Source: Agrobacterium rosae
Lineage (GTDB): Bacteria; Pseudomonadota; Alphaproteobacteria; Rhizobiales; Rhizobiaceae
Direction: 5' to 3'
NCBI RefSeq assembly: GCF_002915175.1
Contig: NZ_NXEJ01000001.1
Coordinates: 440,404-504,403 of the forward strand
Length of the DNA: 64,000 nucleotides
Part shown: positions 56,852 through 64,000 of the stretch, in pieces
How positions within the stretch are numbered: position 1 is the first letter of the stretch
Layout: every line of letters starts with the position of its first letter
Notes under the pieces: generated by a model
The model's database searches: none
What the model saw: the letters and a program-made list of their open reading frames with translations, nothing else
What the model was told of the DNA's origin: nothing
Position numbers and translations under genes: made by a program

Positions 56852-58087
56852 ATGCCACTACCCACCGAAGAACTACGCCGAAGAGCCGACGCCTACCGCG
56901 AGCACGGCACACTGATCAAAGCAGCTGCTGCCCTTGGTATTGGCAAGTCTGCGCTGCACGACAGCATCAAACGCGCAGCCGAAGCTGGCCTTCTTGGCAC
57001 TGAACCAGTGCTGCCAGGATTCCGCATCAGCCGCATCAGCAACACCCCGAGCGGCACGTTTATTCAGCAAGCGCCGGAGCGCGGTGATCGTTTTCAAGTG
57101 CCAACTGGCCACGTCGTCAAAGGCGTGTCTGCCCTCGTCGATGCTGAGGGGCGCGTTATCCAGCAGTGGCAGAAAACGGCGGTGGAGTATTCCCCAGTAG
57201 ATATCGCCGCCATCCTGAAGGGAGCGTTCACTGACGTCGCCCCTGCCGAACCTATTACCGCGCCGGCGCAGGTCTATGATGACCTGCTGACACTGACGCC
57301 ACTCGCGGACTGGCACATCGGCCTTTTCTCATGGCATCGCGAGACTGATACGAACTGGGATTTGAAGATCGCGGAGAGCGTCATTGGCTCGGCGATTGAG
57401 GATCTAATCGCCCGCACGCCACCTTCAGCAAACGCGATTGTGTTGGGCGGTGGAGACCTCCTCCACTCGGATAATAACGAAAACAAGACCGCGCGCTCAG
57501 GCAATGCGCTGCAGGTCGATGGCAGGTATCAGAAGGTGTTGATGACCGCCTGTCGTTTGGTCGTGCGTGCAATCGACGCCAGCCTTCGCCGCCACGGGCA
57601 GGTGACGGTTCGTATCCTTCCTGGCAACCACGATGAGCATGCATCTGTCGCTGTCGCGTACTTTTTGCTTGCCTGGTATCGCAACGAGCCCCGCGTAACA
57701 GTCGACGTCGATCCTTCGCTGTTCTTCTGGTTCCGGTTCGGCAAAGTCATGATCGGCGCTACGCACGGTCATACGGTCAAGCTTAAGGACATGGCCAGCA
57801 TCATGGCGCATCGCCGCGCCGAGGACTGGGGTGCTACTCGTCACCGATTCATTCATGGCTTCCATATCCACCACTCGAGCAAGTTTGCGTCTGAGGGTGG
57901 CGGGGTCATCTCGGAATCGCACCAGACACCAACGCCTCAGGATGCGTGGCATTTCGGCTCTGGCTTCCTGTCTGGCCGGTCGATGCAGTCGATCAGTTAC
58001 CACAAGGAATATGGGGAAGTGTCGCGCGTTCGCGTGGCGATGATGGATGCTGCCAATGACAACGAACCAATGAAGGTGGCGGCGTGA
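56852..58087 (+). CDS. HTH plus calcineurin-like phosphoesterase
   Basis: 411 aa. Residues about 5-45 are an HTH (TLIKAAAALGIGKSALHDSI). The metallophosphoesterase core holds LADWHIGLF, GGGDLLHSDN, PGNHDEHA, ATHGHTVK and FIHGFHIHH, the metal-binding set. Such phage enzymes may act on DNA or nucleotides. The end DAANDNEPMKVAA is another tag-like C-terminus. First gene after early promoter 3. Confidence 0.83.
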   Translation: MPLPTEELRRRADAYREHGTLIKAAAALGIGKSALHDSIKRAAEAGLLGTEPVLPGFRISRISNTPSGTFIQQAPERGDRFQVPTGHVVKGVSALVDAEGRVIQQWQKTAVEYSPVDIAAILKGAFTDVAPAEPITAPAQVYDDLLTLTPLADWHIGLFSWHRETDTNWDLKIAESVIGSAIEDLIARTPPSANAIVLGGGDLLHSDNNENKTARSGNALQVDGRYQKVLMTACRLVVRAIDASLRRHGQVTVRILPGNHDEHASVAVAYFLLAWYRNEPRVTVDVDPSLFFWFRFGKVMIGATHGHTVKLKDMASIMAHRRAEDWGATRHRFIHGFHIHHSSKFASEGGGVISESHQTPTPQDAWHFGSGFLSGRSMQSISYHKEYGEVSRVRVAMMDAANDNEPMKVAA

Positions 58088-58095
58088 AAAAAGGG

Positions 58096-58185
58096 TGGCG
58101 GGGGGAATGGGATTCGAACCCATGGTACCCTTAGAGGTACACCTGATTATCAGTCAGGCGCCTTAAGCCACTCGGCCACCCCCGT
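58096..58185 (-). tRNA. class II tRNA with Ile anticodon GAT on a Ser-type body
   Basis: About 90 nt, antisense to the operon. The D arm GCCGAGTGGCTTAAGGC, a long variable arm (GTACC...GGTAC), the T arm ATGGG-TTCGAAT-CCCAT, discriminator G73 and encoded CCA are the pattern of tRNA-Ser. Yet the anticodon loop CTGATAA, closed by a perfect CCTGA/TCAGG stem, gives anticodon GAU (Ile). SerRS reads the long arm rather than the anticodon, so it could put Ser at Ile codons. Acceptor pairs 1-72 and 2-71 appear unpaired (A1-C72, C2-C71), so it may be weak or inactive. Confidence 0.75.
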
Positions 58186-58256
58186 TTGTGCTGGAGATTT
58201 GGTGAGTTCCCTAGTTTCTTTCAAGACCGCTAATAGAAGAAAAACACCAACCCACC

Positions 58257-58277
58257 CCGCCAGTCACCAACTGGCGG
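58257..58277 (+). promoter_or_regulatory. leader hairpin with CACCA loop
   Basis: CCGCCAGT-CACCA-ACTGGCGG, a perfect 8-bp stem followed by ACCACCACACCAATGAGGAGATAAGA before the gene at 58307. It is one of the clearest members of the set. Confidence 0.6.
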
Positions 58278-58306
58278 TCAACCACCACACCAATGAGGAG
58301 ATAAGA

Positions 58307-58480
58307 ATGACTCAAATGTACGACCCGCCAGGCGGATGGCGACATGGCTTTCCGAAGCAATACAAGCCTTTTGCCGGTGAGACGCTGGAGGACACGCTTG
58401 TCCGCGACGGCTACCCCGAAAAGGACGCTGGCCTTGGTGCCAAGCATTGCAGATTCTGGGATCAGAAGGAGGCCGCGTGA
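58307..58480 (+). CDS. small hypothetical protein
   Basis: 57 aa, with WRHGFPKQYKPFAGETLED and a C-terminal CRFWDQKEAA. It starts behind GAGGAGATAAGA and overlaps the next start by 1 bp. Family not named. Confidence 0.55.
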   Translation: MTQMYDPPGGWRHGFPKQYKPFAGETLEDTLVRDGYPEKDAGLGAKHCRFWDQKEAA

Positions 58481-59217
58481 TGCTGACGCGAAAAGAACAA
58501 GCCGCACCGGCAGAGCTGGTTATACCGTTTTCTCAGAAACAGTATAACTCCGACCTCACCACTACCACCTTCGGACCGCTCGAAAAGTATGTGGCTGCGA
58601 ATGACAACCGCGAAGGCCAGTGGATTCCCGACTGCAATAACCCCGCTTCGCGCGGCGTGTTTGTGCCAGCCGAACCGCCCCGCACCGGCGACTTCATGCA
58701 GACATACACCGGCCGCCAATACTGGCCTTGCGACCCAAGACCGCACGAAGTTTTCATCGAAGACATTGCGCATTCGCTTAGCCTGCAATGCCGATATGCA
58801 GGCCACTGCCTGCGCTTCTATTCGGTCGCTGAACATTCCGTCCTCATCGCTCGCAGCCTTGCCGCAATCCACGCGCCGGAAGTGGCGCTGGCTGGCCTTC
58901 TGCACGATGCGCCAGAAGCGTACTGCGTGGACATTCCCCGCCCGTTGAAGCCCTACCTGACGAACTACAAGGACATCGAACAGAAGAACTGGCTAGCGAT
59001 CGCGGCACGGTTTCAGATTGACCGCGAGCTGCCCGACGAAGTGCATGACTCGGACAATCGCATCATTGCCGACGAGCTCGTCAATCTGGTGCCGATGCCT
59101 TGGCATGCGCGACACAATAACCCGCTGGGCGTTCGGTTGCGGTACTGGTCGCCGGAGAAGGCGGAACGAGAATTCATGGCGACGTTCGATGCCCTGATGG
59201 CGGGGAGGGCTGCATGA
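58480..59217 (+). CDS. HD-domain phosphohydrolase (YfbR-like)
   Basis: 245 aa. GRQYWPCDPRPHEVFIEDIA, YSVAEHSVLIARSL and LAGLLHDAPEAYCVDIPRPL give the H...HD...D metal set of phage and YfbR-type nucleotidases that act on dNMP or dNTP. It may adjust nucleotide pools with the dNMP kinase downstream. The start overlaps the previous stop (TGATG). It contains AANDNREGQW. Confidence 0.85.
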   Translation: MLTRKEQAAPAELVIPFSQKQYNSDLTTTTFGPLEKYVAANDNREGQWIPDCNNPASRGVFVPAEPPRTGDFMQTYTGRQYWPCDPRPHEVFIEDIAHSLSLQCRYAGHCLRFYSVAEHSVLIARSLAAIHAPEVALAGLLHDAPEAYCVDIPRPLKPYLTNYKDIEQKNWLAIAARFQIDRELPDEVHDSDNRIIADELVNLVPMPWHARHNNPLGVRLRYWSPEKAEREFMATFDALMAGRAA

Positions 59218-59543
59218 TGGGGACTGTAGAGATAAGGCTTGTCGACGATCACAGGCCGAAGACGGTTGAGGATCTCGTCGAATATCTTCGCACCATGGCC
59301 TGCGTGCATCCTGAGAAAGGCACGCGCCAGCTTCCGACAAAGACCGATGATGCTGTTTTCGATATGGCGGCAGACACTATTGAACGATTGCAGGAAGCGC
59401 TGACGCCATTCGCAAAGGCGGGAGAAATCAAGCTTTGTGGCGAATGGCGGGATGACGAGCGGTTTGCTCAGACAGATGTAGGGTTTCATCTGAACTTCGG
59501 CCATCTGCGTCGTGCGGCGCAAGTATTGAAGGAGGCGGCATAG
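59214..59543 (+). CDS. hypothetical helical protein
   Basis: 109 aa. It contains HPEKGTRQLPTKTDDAVFDM and helical ADTIERLQEALTPFAKAGE. It overlaps the previous gene by 4 bp (ATG at 59214 or 59217) and is separated from the next by nothing. Family not named. Confidence 0.6.
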   Translation: MMGTVEIRLVDDHRPKTVEDLVEYLRTMACVHPEKGTRQLPTKTDDAVFDMAADTIERLQEALTPFAKAGEIKLCGEWRDDERFAQTDVGFHLNFGHLRRAAQVLKEAA

Positions 59544-59744
59544 ATGAAGCGCTTAGTTGTCCACCCAGAAGGCTGGCCTTGCAGTTACGCAGAGTGCCGA
59601 CCGGGACTATTCCTGCACGACGATATGATCGGCCTCAAGTCTGAGTACGGAGGAGAGGGATACTGTGACAGCGGTGAGGCCTTCGTGAAGGTCGATGGGG
59701 ACGTCCAGCCCGTCACTTACGTCTGGGAGGTTTACGAGGAATGA
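59544..59744 (+). CDS. small hypothetical protein
   Basis: 66 aa, with PEGWPCSYAECRPGLFLHDD, SEYGGEGYCDSGEAFV and VTYVWEVYEE. It is similar in style to small phage proteins that wrap one beta domain. It starts directly after the previous stop. Confidence 0.6.
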   Translation: MKRLVVHPEGWPCSYAECRPGLFLHDDMIGLKSEYGGEGYCDSGEAFVKVDGDVQPVTYVWEVYEE

Positions 59745-60019
59745 ACATCCGCCCAGGAGACGAAGTCATCTGCATCGACGACACCACCCTTCCAGAGCAA
59801 TACCTCGGCATTCGTGCCGGGGAGGTGTACCGAGCAACGTGGGTGGGCATGTGCCGCACGTATCTCGGCGGCGACTATGCTGGCATCAGGCTGGCTGGCG
59901 TGAACAGGGGAGTGTGCCCGCAATTCGGCGAAGAGGATCCACCATTTGCGGCGCGGCGGTTCAGGCCGGTTGTGAAGCCGACGGTGGAGGAAGAGAAAAA
60001 GGTTGAGGAGACGGTATGA
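59741..60019 (+). CDS. small hypothetical beta-barrel-like protein
   Basis: 92 aa. IRPGDEVICIDDTTLPEQYL and GIRAGEVYRATWVG look like a KOW or SH3-type strand set, common in phage accessory proteins. It has an acidic C-terminal tail. It overlaps both neighbours by 4 bp. Confidence 0.6.
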   Translation: MNIRPGDEVICIDDTTLPEQYLGIRAGEVYRATWVGMCRTYLGGDYAGIRLAGVNRGVCPQFGEEDPPFAARRFRPVVKPTVEEEKKVEETV

Positions 60020-60768
60020 GCAATATTCTGGATAAGCTTGACGAACTCGTTGAGAAGAACCGCGCCGCCTACGCTTCGGCACTGGAGGATTTTCGCGCAA
60101 ACTTCACGCTCGGCGAAACCATCACATCCAAAGACACCGGCTGCCTCGCAGCCGTACCGGCGAATGATAACGTTCCTGTCGAGCTGTGCGCACTAGGCGC
60201 AGCGATAGGGAAGGGCAGCACAGCTATGCTGCCACCCGTCATTGCGCTCACCGGCCTTGCTGGCAGCGGCAAGTCCACGGCCAGCAAGTATCTTGTCGAA
60301 AAGCACGGCTATCAGCTGGTGAAGTTCGCAGGCCCACTTAAGGATATGCTGCGGGCGATTGGCCTTAGCGAGGCGCAGATTGAAGGGGAGCTAAAGGAGG
60401 AGCCATGCGAGTGGCTTCAGGGCGCAACGCCGCGTCACGCTATGCAGACCTTGGGAACACAATGGGGTCGCGCATGCATCGGGCCGTCCTTCTGGATTGG
60501 GCTATGGGTACGCCGGGTCAACCTCATCATTGCCGCAGGCGGCCGCGTCGTCGTCGATGATTGCCGGTTCCCGAATGAGGCCGACGACGTGCGCAAGCTT
60601 GGCGGTGTGGTCTGGAAGATTGTCGGACGCGGCGGTATTGCCGGCAGCCACGTGAGCGAGGCCGGGTGTGGGGAGGCTGATATGGTTATACAAAATACTG
60701 GAAGTGTTGACCATTTGTGTCGAGCGATATTTGACGCGTTGAGCAGGAATTTGAGGTTGGCGGCGTAA
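60016..60768 (+). CDS. deoxynucleoside monophosphate kinase, phage type
   Basis: 250 aa. Walker A is GLAGSGKST, preceded by a ~75-aa extension. PLKDMLRAIGL, RHAMQTLGTQWGR and VVDDCRFPNEAD are typical of phage dNMP kinases, which make dNDP for viral DNA synthesis. The N-terminal extension includes PANDNVP. A broad-range kinase beside an HD nucleotidase suggests dNTP pool control. Confidence 0.82.
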   Translation: MSNILDKLDELVEKNRAAYASALEDFRANFTLGETITSKDTGCLAAVPANDNVPVELCALGAAIGKGSTAMLPPVIALTGLAGSGKSTASKYLVEKHGYQLVKFAGPLKDMLRAIGLSEAQIEGELKEEPCEWLQGATPRHAMQTLGTQWGRACIGPSFWIGLWVRRVNLIIAAGGRVVVDDCRFPNEADDVRKLGGVVWKIVGRGGIAGSHVSEAGCGEADMVIQNTGSVDHLCRAIFDALSRNLRLAA

Positions 60769-60992
60769 TGCACATCCCCGAGCACCTACCAGAGTGGGTT
60801 AAGGCCGGTGCAAAATTCAAACTCCATGGGCGCCTGTATCACGTTCATGGAGTTGTCGCTGGCGTCGCAGTTTTGAAAGAATGGTGGCGTACAAAGAAGA
60901 GGTGGAATTATACGGCGGAAGAGGCTGTGCATTTCTGGGTAGCCGAGGAATACATCACCAATATTTGGAGGATGCGGCATGAGCGCGATTGA
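60768..60992 (+). CDS. small hypothetical protein
   Basis: 74 aa. It has KAGAKFKLHGRLYHVHGVV strands, then a basic helical part (EWWRTKKRWNYTAEEA). It overlaps both neighbours. Family not named. Confidence 0.6.
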   Translation: MHIPEHLPEWVKAGAKFKLHGRLYHVHGVVAGVAVLKEWWRTKKRWNYTAEEAVHFWVAEEYITNIWRMRHERD

Positions 60993-61242
60993 TGATTTCA
61001 TGAAGACCTTTCCCGAAGACATACAAGAAAAAGCCTGGGCGGAGGCAAATGGCTCCAGTGGCTATCTGGATTCCTCGGAGGGTGCATTGGCTATCGCCCG
61101 AGCCGTCCATGCCGAGCGCAATCGATGCGCCGAAGTTGCCTTCCGATATATGCAGGACATCATTGATTGCTCGCCAAATGATGACGAAGCAGAGAAGATA
61201 AGGTTGGCGATCCTCGACCCAAACTGGATGCTTCCAACCTAA
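60979..61242 (+). CDS. small hypothetical protein, last gene before attR
   Basis: 87 aa, helical (DFMKTFPEDIQEKAWAEA, AERNRCAEVAFRYMQDI). It starts inside the previous gene. It is followed by a terminator and the attR region. Confidence 0.6.
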   Translation: MSAIDDFMKTFPEDIQEKAWAEANGSSGYLDSSEGALAIARAVHAERNRCAEVAFRYMQDIIDCSPNDDEAEKIRLAILDPNWMLPT

Positions 61243-61251
61243 AAAACCAAA

Positions 61252-61281
61252 ACCCCGACACTAACCACGGCGGGGTTTTTC
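61252..61281 (+). terminator. intrinsic terminator at the right prophage end
   Basis: ACCCCG, a 13-nt loop, CGGGGT and five T. It ends the right-end operon. Confidence 0.75.
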
Positions 61282-61314
61282 ATTTGCAAAAGCAGAAAAT
61301 CAGTCTATTTTTCA

Positions 61315-61362
61315 TCTAGACAATGTCGGGCTAACGTATTGATGTTGATTTGAAGTCTAGAC
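61315..61362. promoter_or_regulatory. TCTAGAC repeats at attR, putative integrase arm sites
   Basis: TCTAGACA at 61315-61322 and TCTAGAC at 61356-61362, matching the pair beside attL. Confidence 0.55.
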
Positions 61363-61404
61363 GAAATTGAAATTGCTACACTAGTAGAAAACACACAGTA
61401 AAAT

Positions 61405-61458
61405 GCGGATTGAAAATCCGCGTGTCGGTGGTTCAAATCCGCCTTCGGGCACCATTTT
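61405..61458 (+). repeat. attR core, 54-bp direct repeat
   Basis: An exact copy of 708-761, the 3' part of tRNA-Phe. It marks the right end of the prophage. Confidence 0.95.
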
Positions 61459-61514
61459 CCTTCAATGAAATCATGGTGTTGTGGCAATATTGCTTTTTGC
61501 TGTTTGAACGATGA

Positions 61515-61961
61515 ATGCGCTTGGGTGCCATTCTGAGTGCCAAGTGCTTGGGTGGGCACAACAAGGCCACCGAGGTCACCAATAACCATTTTGAGGTGAT
61601 TGGTGGAGATATGGACATAAGGGTTGGACCATCAAACAAATGGAGCATCACCCCGCAACAAGCCGATAATATGGTAGAGGGTGTAGGACAGGCGGCCTAC
61701 GCATTTGGTGACAAAGGCCAAGCTCCGATTGGCGATGGTAATCTTCATCTCGTCGTTCAAAAAAATAAGAGCCAGAAGATTGGCGACACCCATATGGAAG
61801 ATGTTGGGCGTTTAAAGCGCATCGACGTAGGTGACGAGTACAGTCTGAGAGCTGTTAACGAGGTTATCATCGAAGCCGGCAAAAAGCTTGTTCTGAATTG
61901 CGGTAAAAGTAGAATTGTTCTGAATTCTGATGGAACAATTACGATTAGTGGAAAAGAATAA
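61515..61961 (+). pseudogene. VgrG-like C-terminal fragment
   Basis: 148-codon frame beginning right after an in-frame stop. The last 60 residues (DEYSLRAVNEVIIEAGKKL, KSRIVLNSDGTITISGKE) match the C-terminal repeat end of T6SS VgrG proteins (DUF2345-like). The N-terminal hub is absent, so it is a remnant or an orphan effector-carrier tip. It lies outside the prophage, 57 bp after attR, at lower GC than the phage. Confidence 0.6.
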
Positions 61962-62051
61962 TAGGCTCAGCGGACGATGTATTCGATATTCTAGGGGATA
62001 TTGTCAAAATAAAATGATGCAATTTTATTTCATCGGAGAGGCTTTCCAATA

Positions 62052-63068
62052 ATGCAGTTTCTGTTTCGTATTATCGTTTTGATCGCGGTGCTGATCGTTT
62101 CAGGTTGTAGTGATGAAAAAAAAGACGATGCTTTAAATGATTTTAGCCAGGAAGGCCGCGCTATCATGGAAAACGAAAACTTGAACGAAGAACAGAAGGC
62201 AAGGTTCAAGCTCGTAGAGATTGATTATGCAAAAGCACCACCAGAGATGCGGGCTATTGCACATAAGATTTTCCTAGGTCAAACCCCAACCCAGCTTGAG
62301 CTAAAGGCGCTTGGAGACAATATCAATAAATCCTTCCCGGATAGAAAGCCAAATGGATTATATCGATATGGTCGCACGCTGCTTATTACAGCGGTTGAAA
62401 GCCATAACCTAGCAGCTGTGGATGCTCTTCTTCAAGCGGGCGCTGACCCCTATATCTCCATTGATCCTGGCCATGAATCAGAACAGGTCAGGGCCTGGAA
62501 TTTTATATACAAAGCCATGACTCAGGAAGGGGCGCAGCTACCTGCACCTAACGACGCTTATTTCGACAAGACCTATGCCAACCAACTTCTCAAGATTTAC
62601 TTAAAAAATGGATTAGACCCTAACTATAGATGGCCAGACGCCGACTCTTTGTTAGAGCTAACCATAGGGGATAATTTTGAGGGGTTCAAAATTTTGCTAA
62701 TTGCGGGTGCGGACCCGTGGAAATTGGGTACTCACGACACGCCGATAGCCGTTAGGTGCGTGACATTGATCAGAAACGCAAGATGTATCCAGTATCTCGC
62801 GGAGAAGGGATATTACGACAAAATCCCTTTCGTCTATATGGAGGATATGATTTCCGCAGCAACCAATGAATTAGAAGCAGGGTCTCGAACCGACCCGGAC
62901 GAAATCGGTAGTTCCTATGATGAATATGGCAGATATGCCGATGCAATGAGGCTGCTGTTGGAGCGCTCTCATTACGCGCTTCCTAAAGATTCAAAACTCT
63001 ATCGTCTGCTTTACATTGATCAAAGCCTCTATCGGCAGAAAAAACCGGAGAAGCCAAATGGCAACTGA
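62052..63068 (+). CDS. lipoprotein with ankyrin-like repeats, possible T6SS immunity protein
   Basis: 338 aa. IIVLIAVLIVSGC is a lipoprotein signal with lipobox VSGC. Mature residues show ankyrin-type units: TLLITAVESHNLAAVDALLQ with AGADPY, and EGFKILLIAGADPW. Ankyrin lipoproteins next to VgrG-like genes often act as immunity proteins to T6SS effectors. The VgrG fragment upstream and the truncated gene downstream fit that idea. Function is inferred from position. Confidence 0.65.
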   Translation: MQFLFRIIVLIAVLIVSGCSDEKKDDALNDFSQEGRAIMENENLNEEQKARFKLVEIDYAKAPPEMRAIAHKIFLGQTPTQLELKALGDNINKSFPDRKPNGLYRYGRTLLITAVESHNLAAVDALLQAGADPYISIDPGHESEQVRAWNFIYKAMTQEGAQLPAPNDAYFDKTYANQLLKIYLKNGLDPNYRWPDADSLLELTIGDNFEGFKILLIAGADPWKLGTHDTPIAVRCVTLIRNARCIQYLAEKGYYDKIPFVYMEDMISAATNELEAGSRTDPDEIGSSYDEYGRYADAMRLLLERSHYALPKDSKLYRLLYIDQSLYRQKKPEKPNGN

Positions 63069-63155
63069 TGCCCCCAATGGCGAGGAGGTTGTAGAACTCG
63101 AAACGATTGTCGTAAAGGGCAAGCAGCGCAACACGACCACGGTCAGTGGCAATAC
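63058..63155 (+). pseudogene. gene interrupted by the insertion sequence
   Basis: It starts at ATG 63058 inside the end of the lipoprotein gene (ATGGCAACTGA overlap). About 32 codons (MATDAPNGEEVVELETIVV...) are intact before the IS begins at 63156. The coupled start suggests it was the next gene of the same operon. The rest lies beyond the window or is lost. Family unknown. Confidence 0.6.
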
Positions 63156-63957
63156 TAGGACGCGGACTCATTATATGAAGCGATCCATATTCTTACCGCT
63201 GCAAGCTTGAGTGCTGCGAGGTAGTTTTCTGCGCGTCGATCGTATCGTGTGGCCAGGCCGCGCATCTGTTTGATGCGGTTGAAGAAACGCTCCACGAGAT
63301 TGCGCTGGCGGTATACCCATCGGCTGAAGCTGAAGGTCTGTTTTCGATTGGCCTTTGCGGGGATATTCGCCCAACATTTTCGTTGCTTGACGAAGTTCCT
63401 TATAGCGTCTGTGTCGTAAGCCTTGTCGGCGAGTAGGGTTGCTCCAGGCTTCACGTCGCTCAGCAGCTTTTCGGCCATGGGTGCATCGGCGGCCTGACCG
63501 GCGGTAAGCACCAGTCGGATCGGTCGGCCATCGGCATCAACAAGCGCGTGGATTTTGGTTGTCAGGCCGCCACGCGAACGTCCCATGCAAGGATCGGCAG
63601 TGCCCCCTTTTTAGCGTTGGCACCATGCTGGTGAACGCGAACGCAGGAGGAATCTATCATCACGATGTCTCCATCGTAACGCTTTGAAACCGCATCAAGA
63701 AGGCGGTCCCAGACGCCAGCCTTGCGCCAACGCGAGAACCGATTGTAAAGCGTCGTGCGCGGGCCATAGCGTTCCGGTACATCTCGCCAGGACGAACCCG
63801 TTCTGAAACGCCACAAGATGCCGTTGATCACTCGACGATCGTCAACGCGTTTAATTCCACGGCTGTTGTTCGGCAAAAGCGGCTCGATGACCGCCCATTC
63901 CTCGTCGCTTAATTCGTGACGGCGCATACCAATCTCCTTCCAAAGAGATTGAATCAC
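63155..63957 (-). CDS. IS5-family transposase, two frames joined by frameshift
   Basis: Frame A (63957-63562) starts MIQSLWKEIGMRRHELSDEE and carries the N-terminal domain through IDSSCVRVHQHGANAKKG. Frame B (63586-63155) continues with MGRSRGGLTTKIHALVDADG, the catalytic LADKAYDTDAIR and NLVERFFNRIKQMRG (DDE motif with YxxxRxxxE-like RNLVERFF). They overlap at an A5G5 run (complement of 63603-63612), the usual -1 slippage site in this IS group. The full product is probably made by frameshifting. Confidence 0.85.
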
Positions 63958-64000
63958 ACAACATCAACAAGATGAACCCCGTTTATGGGGACGCGGCCTA
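63156..64000. mobile_element. IS5-family (IS427/IS711-like) insertion sequence, about 845 bp
   Basis: The left end TAGGACGCGG and the right end (reverse complement of the last bases) TAGGCCGCGT form imperfect inverted repeats. Size and transposase match IS711/IS6501 of Brucella, 842 bp. The window ends exactly at the right inverted repeat. Left flank is the gene starting at 63058. Confidence 0.85.

Larger units (their letters stand above)
708..61458. mobile_element. complete prophage, about 60.75 kb, tailed phage of siphovirus type
   Basis: The element is bounded by a perfect 54-bp direct repeat. It contains in order integrase and excisionase, repressors, early replication and recombination genes, terminase, portal, S49 protease, HK97-type capsid, head-tail connectors, tail tube, tape measure (764 aa), tail tip, fibre, lysis genes, cargo and a second early operon. 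No sheath or baseplate genes are seen and the tape measure is long, so a non-contractile long tail is likely. All core modules appear intact except one exonuclease gene with an amber codon. It is probably still inducible, which is inference. Confidence 0.95.

Noticed and set aside
61305..61589. 94-codon minus-strand frame across attR
   Set aside because: It runs through the att core (tRNA fragment). A sense gene starts at 61515 and composition is not protein-like.

Overview
The window holds one complete temperate siphophage-type prophage in an alphaproteobacterial chromosome, most likely Brucellaceae (Brucella/Ochrobactrum). Supporting evidence for the host is an Omp2-like porin (52844-53971), an IS711/IS427-type insertion sequence at the right edge, and Rhizobiales-style genes throughout. 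The prophage is integrated in the 3' end of a tRNA-Phe(GAA) gene. A perfect 54-bp direct repeat marks attL (708-761) and attR (61405-61458), so the element is about 60.75 kb. Left of it lie a small host gene and the intact tRNA. Right of it lie a VgrG-like fragment, an ankyrin-type lipoprotein and a gene cut by the IS element.

Layout. (1) 0.8-3.8 kb, minus strand: integrase, excisionase-like gene and small genes, read from a leftward promoter. (2) 3.8-5.9 kb: lysogeny switch with an intact S24-type repressor flanked on both sides by ACCGGT operators, two small rightward genes, and a second HTH repressor whose S24 domain lacks the catalytic Ser and Lys. (3) 5.9-26.3 kb, plus strand: early genes for recombination and replication (Sak4-like ATPase, DUF669, Fe-S PD-(D/E)XK nuclease, beta clamp, helicase, primase-helicase), an acyl carrier protein, a sigma-like factor, a 2OG-oxygenase-like protein, a PP-loop protein, a RAMA-domain protein beside an adenine methyltransferase, and a cytosine methyltransferase with a second long gene in another frame. 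(4) 26.3-28.2 kb: AT-rich cargo and a repeat cluster that could be an origin. (5) 28.2-31 kb: VRR-NUC and GIY-YIG nucleases, a structured non-coding stretch, and three tRNA or tRNA-like genes. (6) 31-52.6 kb: late genes from terminase (interrupted by a homing-type endonuclease) through HK97-type head, tail, fibre and lysis genes. (7) 52.6-56.7 kb, minus strand: porin cargo and a SRAP-containing operon. (8) 56.7-61.2 kb, plus strand: phosphoesterase, HD hydrolase, dNMP kinase and small genes, plus an antisense class II tRNA with an isoleucine anticodon.

How it fits together. Three early promoters (5839, 15763, 56768) share nearly the same sequence with the palindrome ACAAATTTGT across the -35 box, and a fourth copy lies beside the second repressor gene, so one regulator probably controls all three operons. 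A promoter with near-consensus boxes (31105-31133) fits late transcription. Two other patterns recur. Many leaders carry a GC hairpin with an ACCA-containing loop, then a CACCAC stretch and a GAGGAGAC ribosome site. Many proteins carry AANDN motifs, several at C-termini that resemble the tmRNA tag.

All calls come from reading the sequence; family assignments were not checked by database search.
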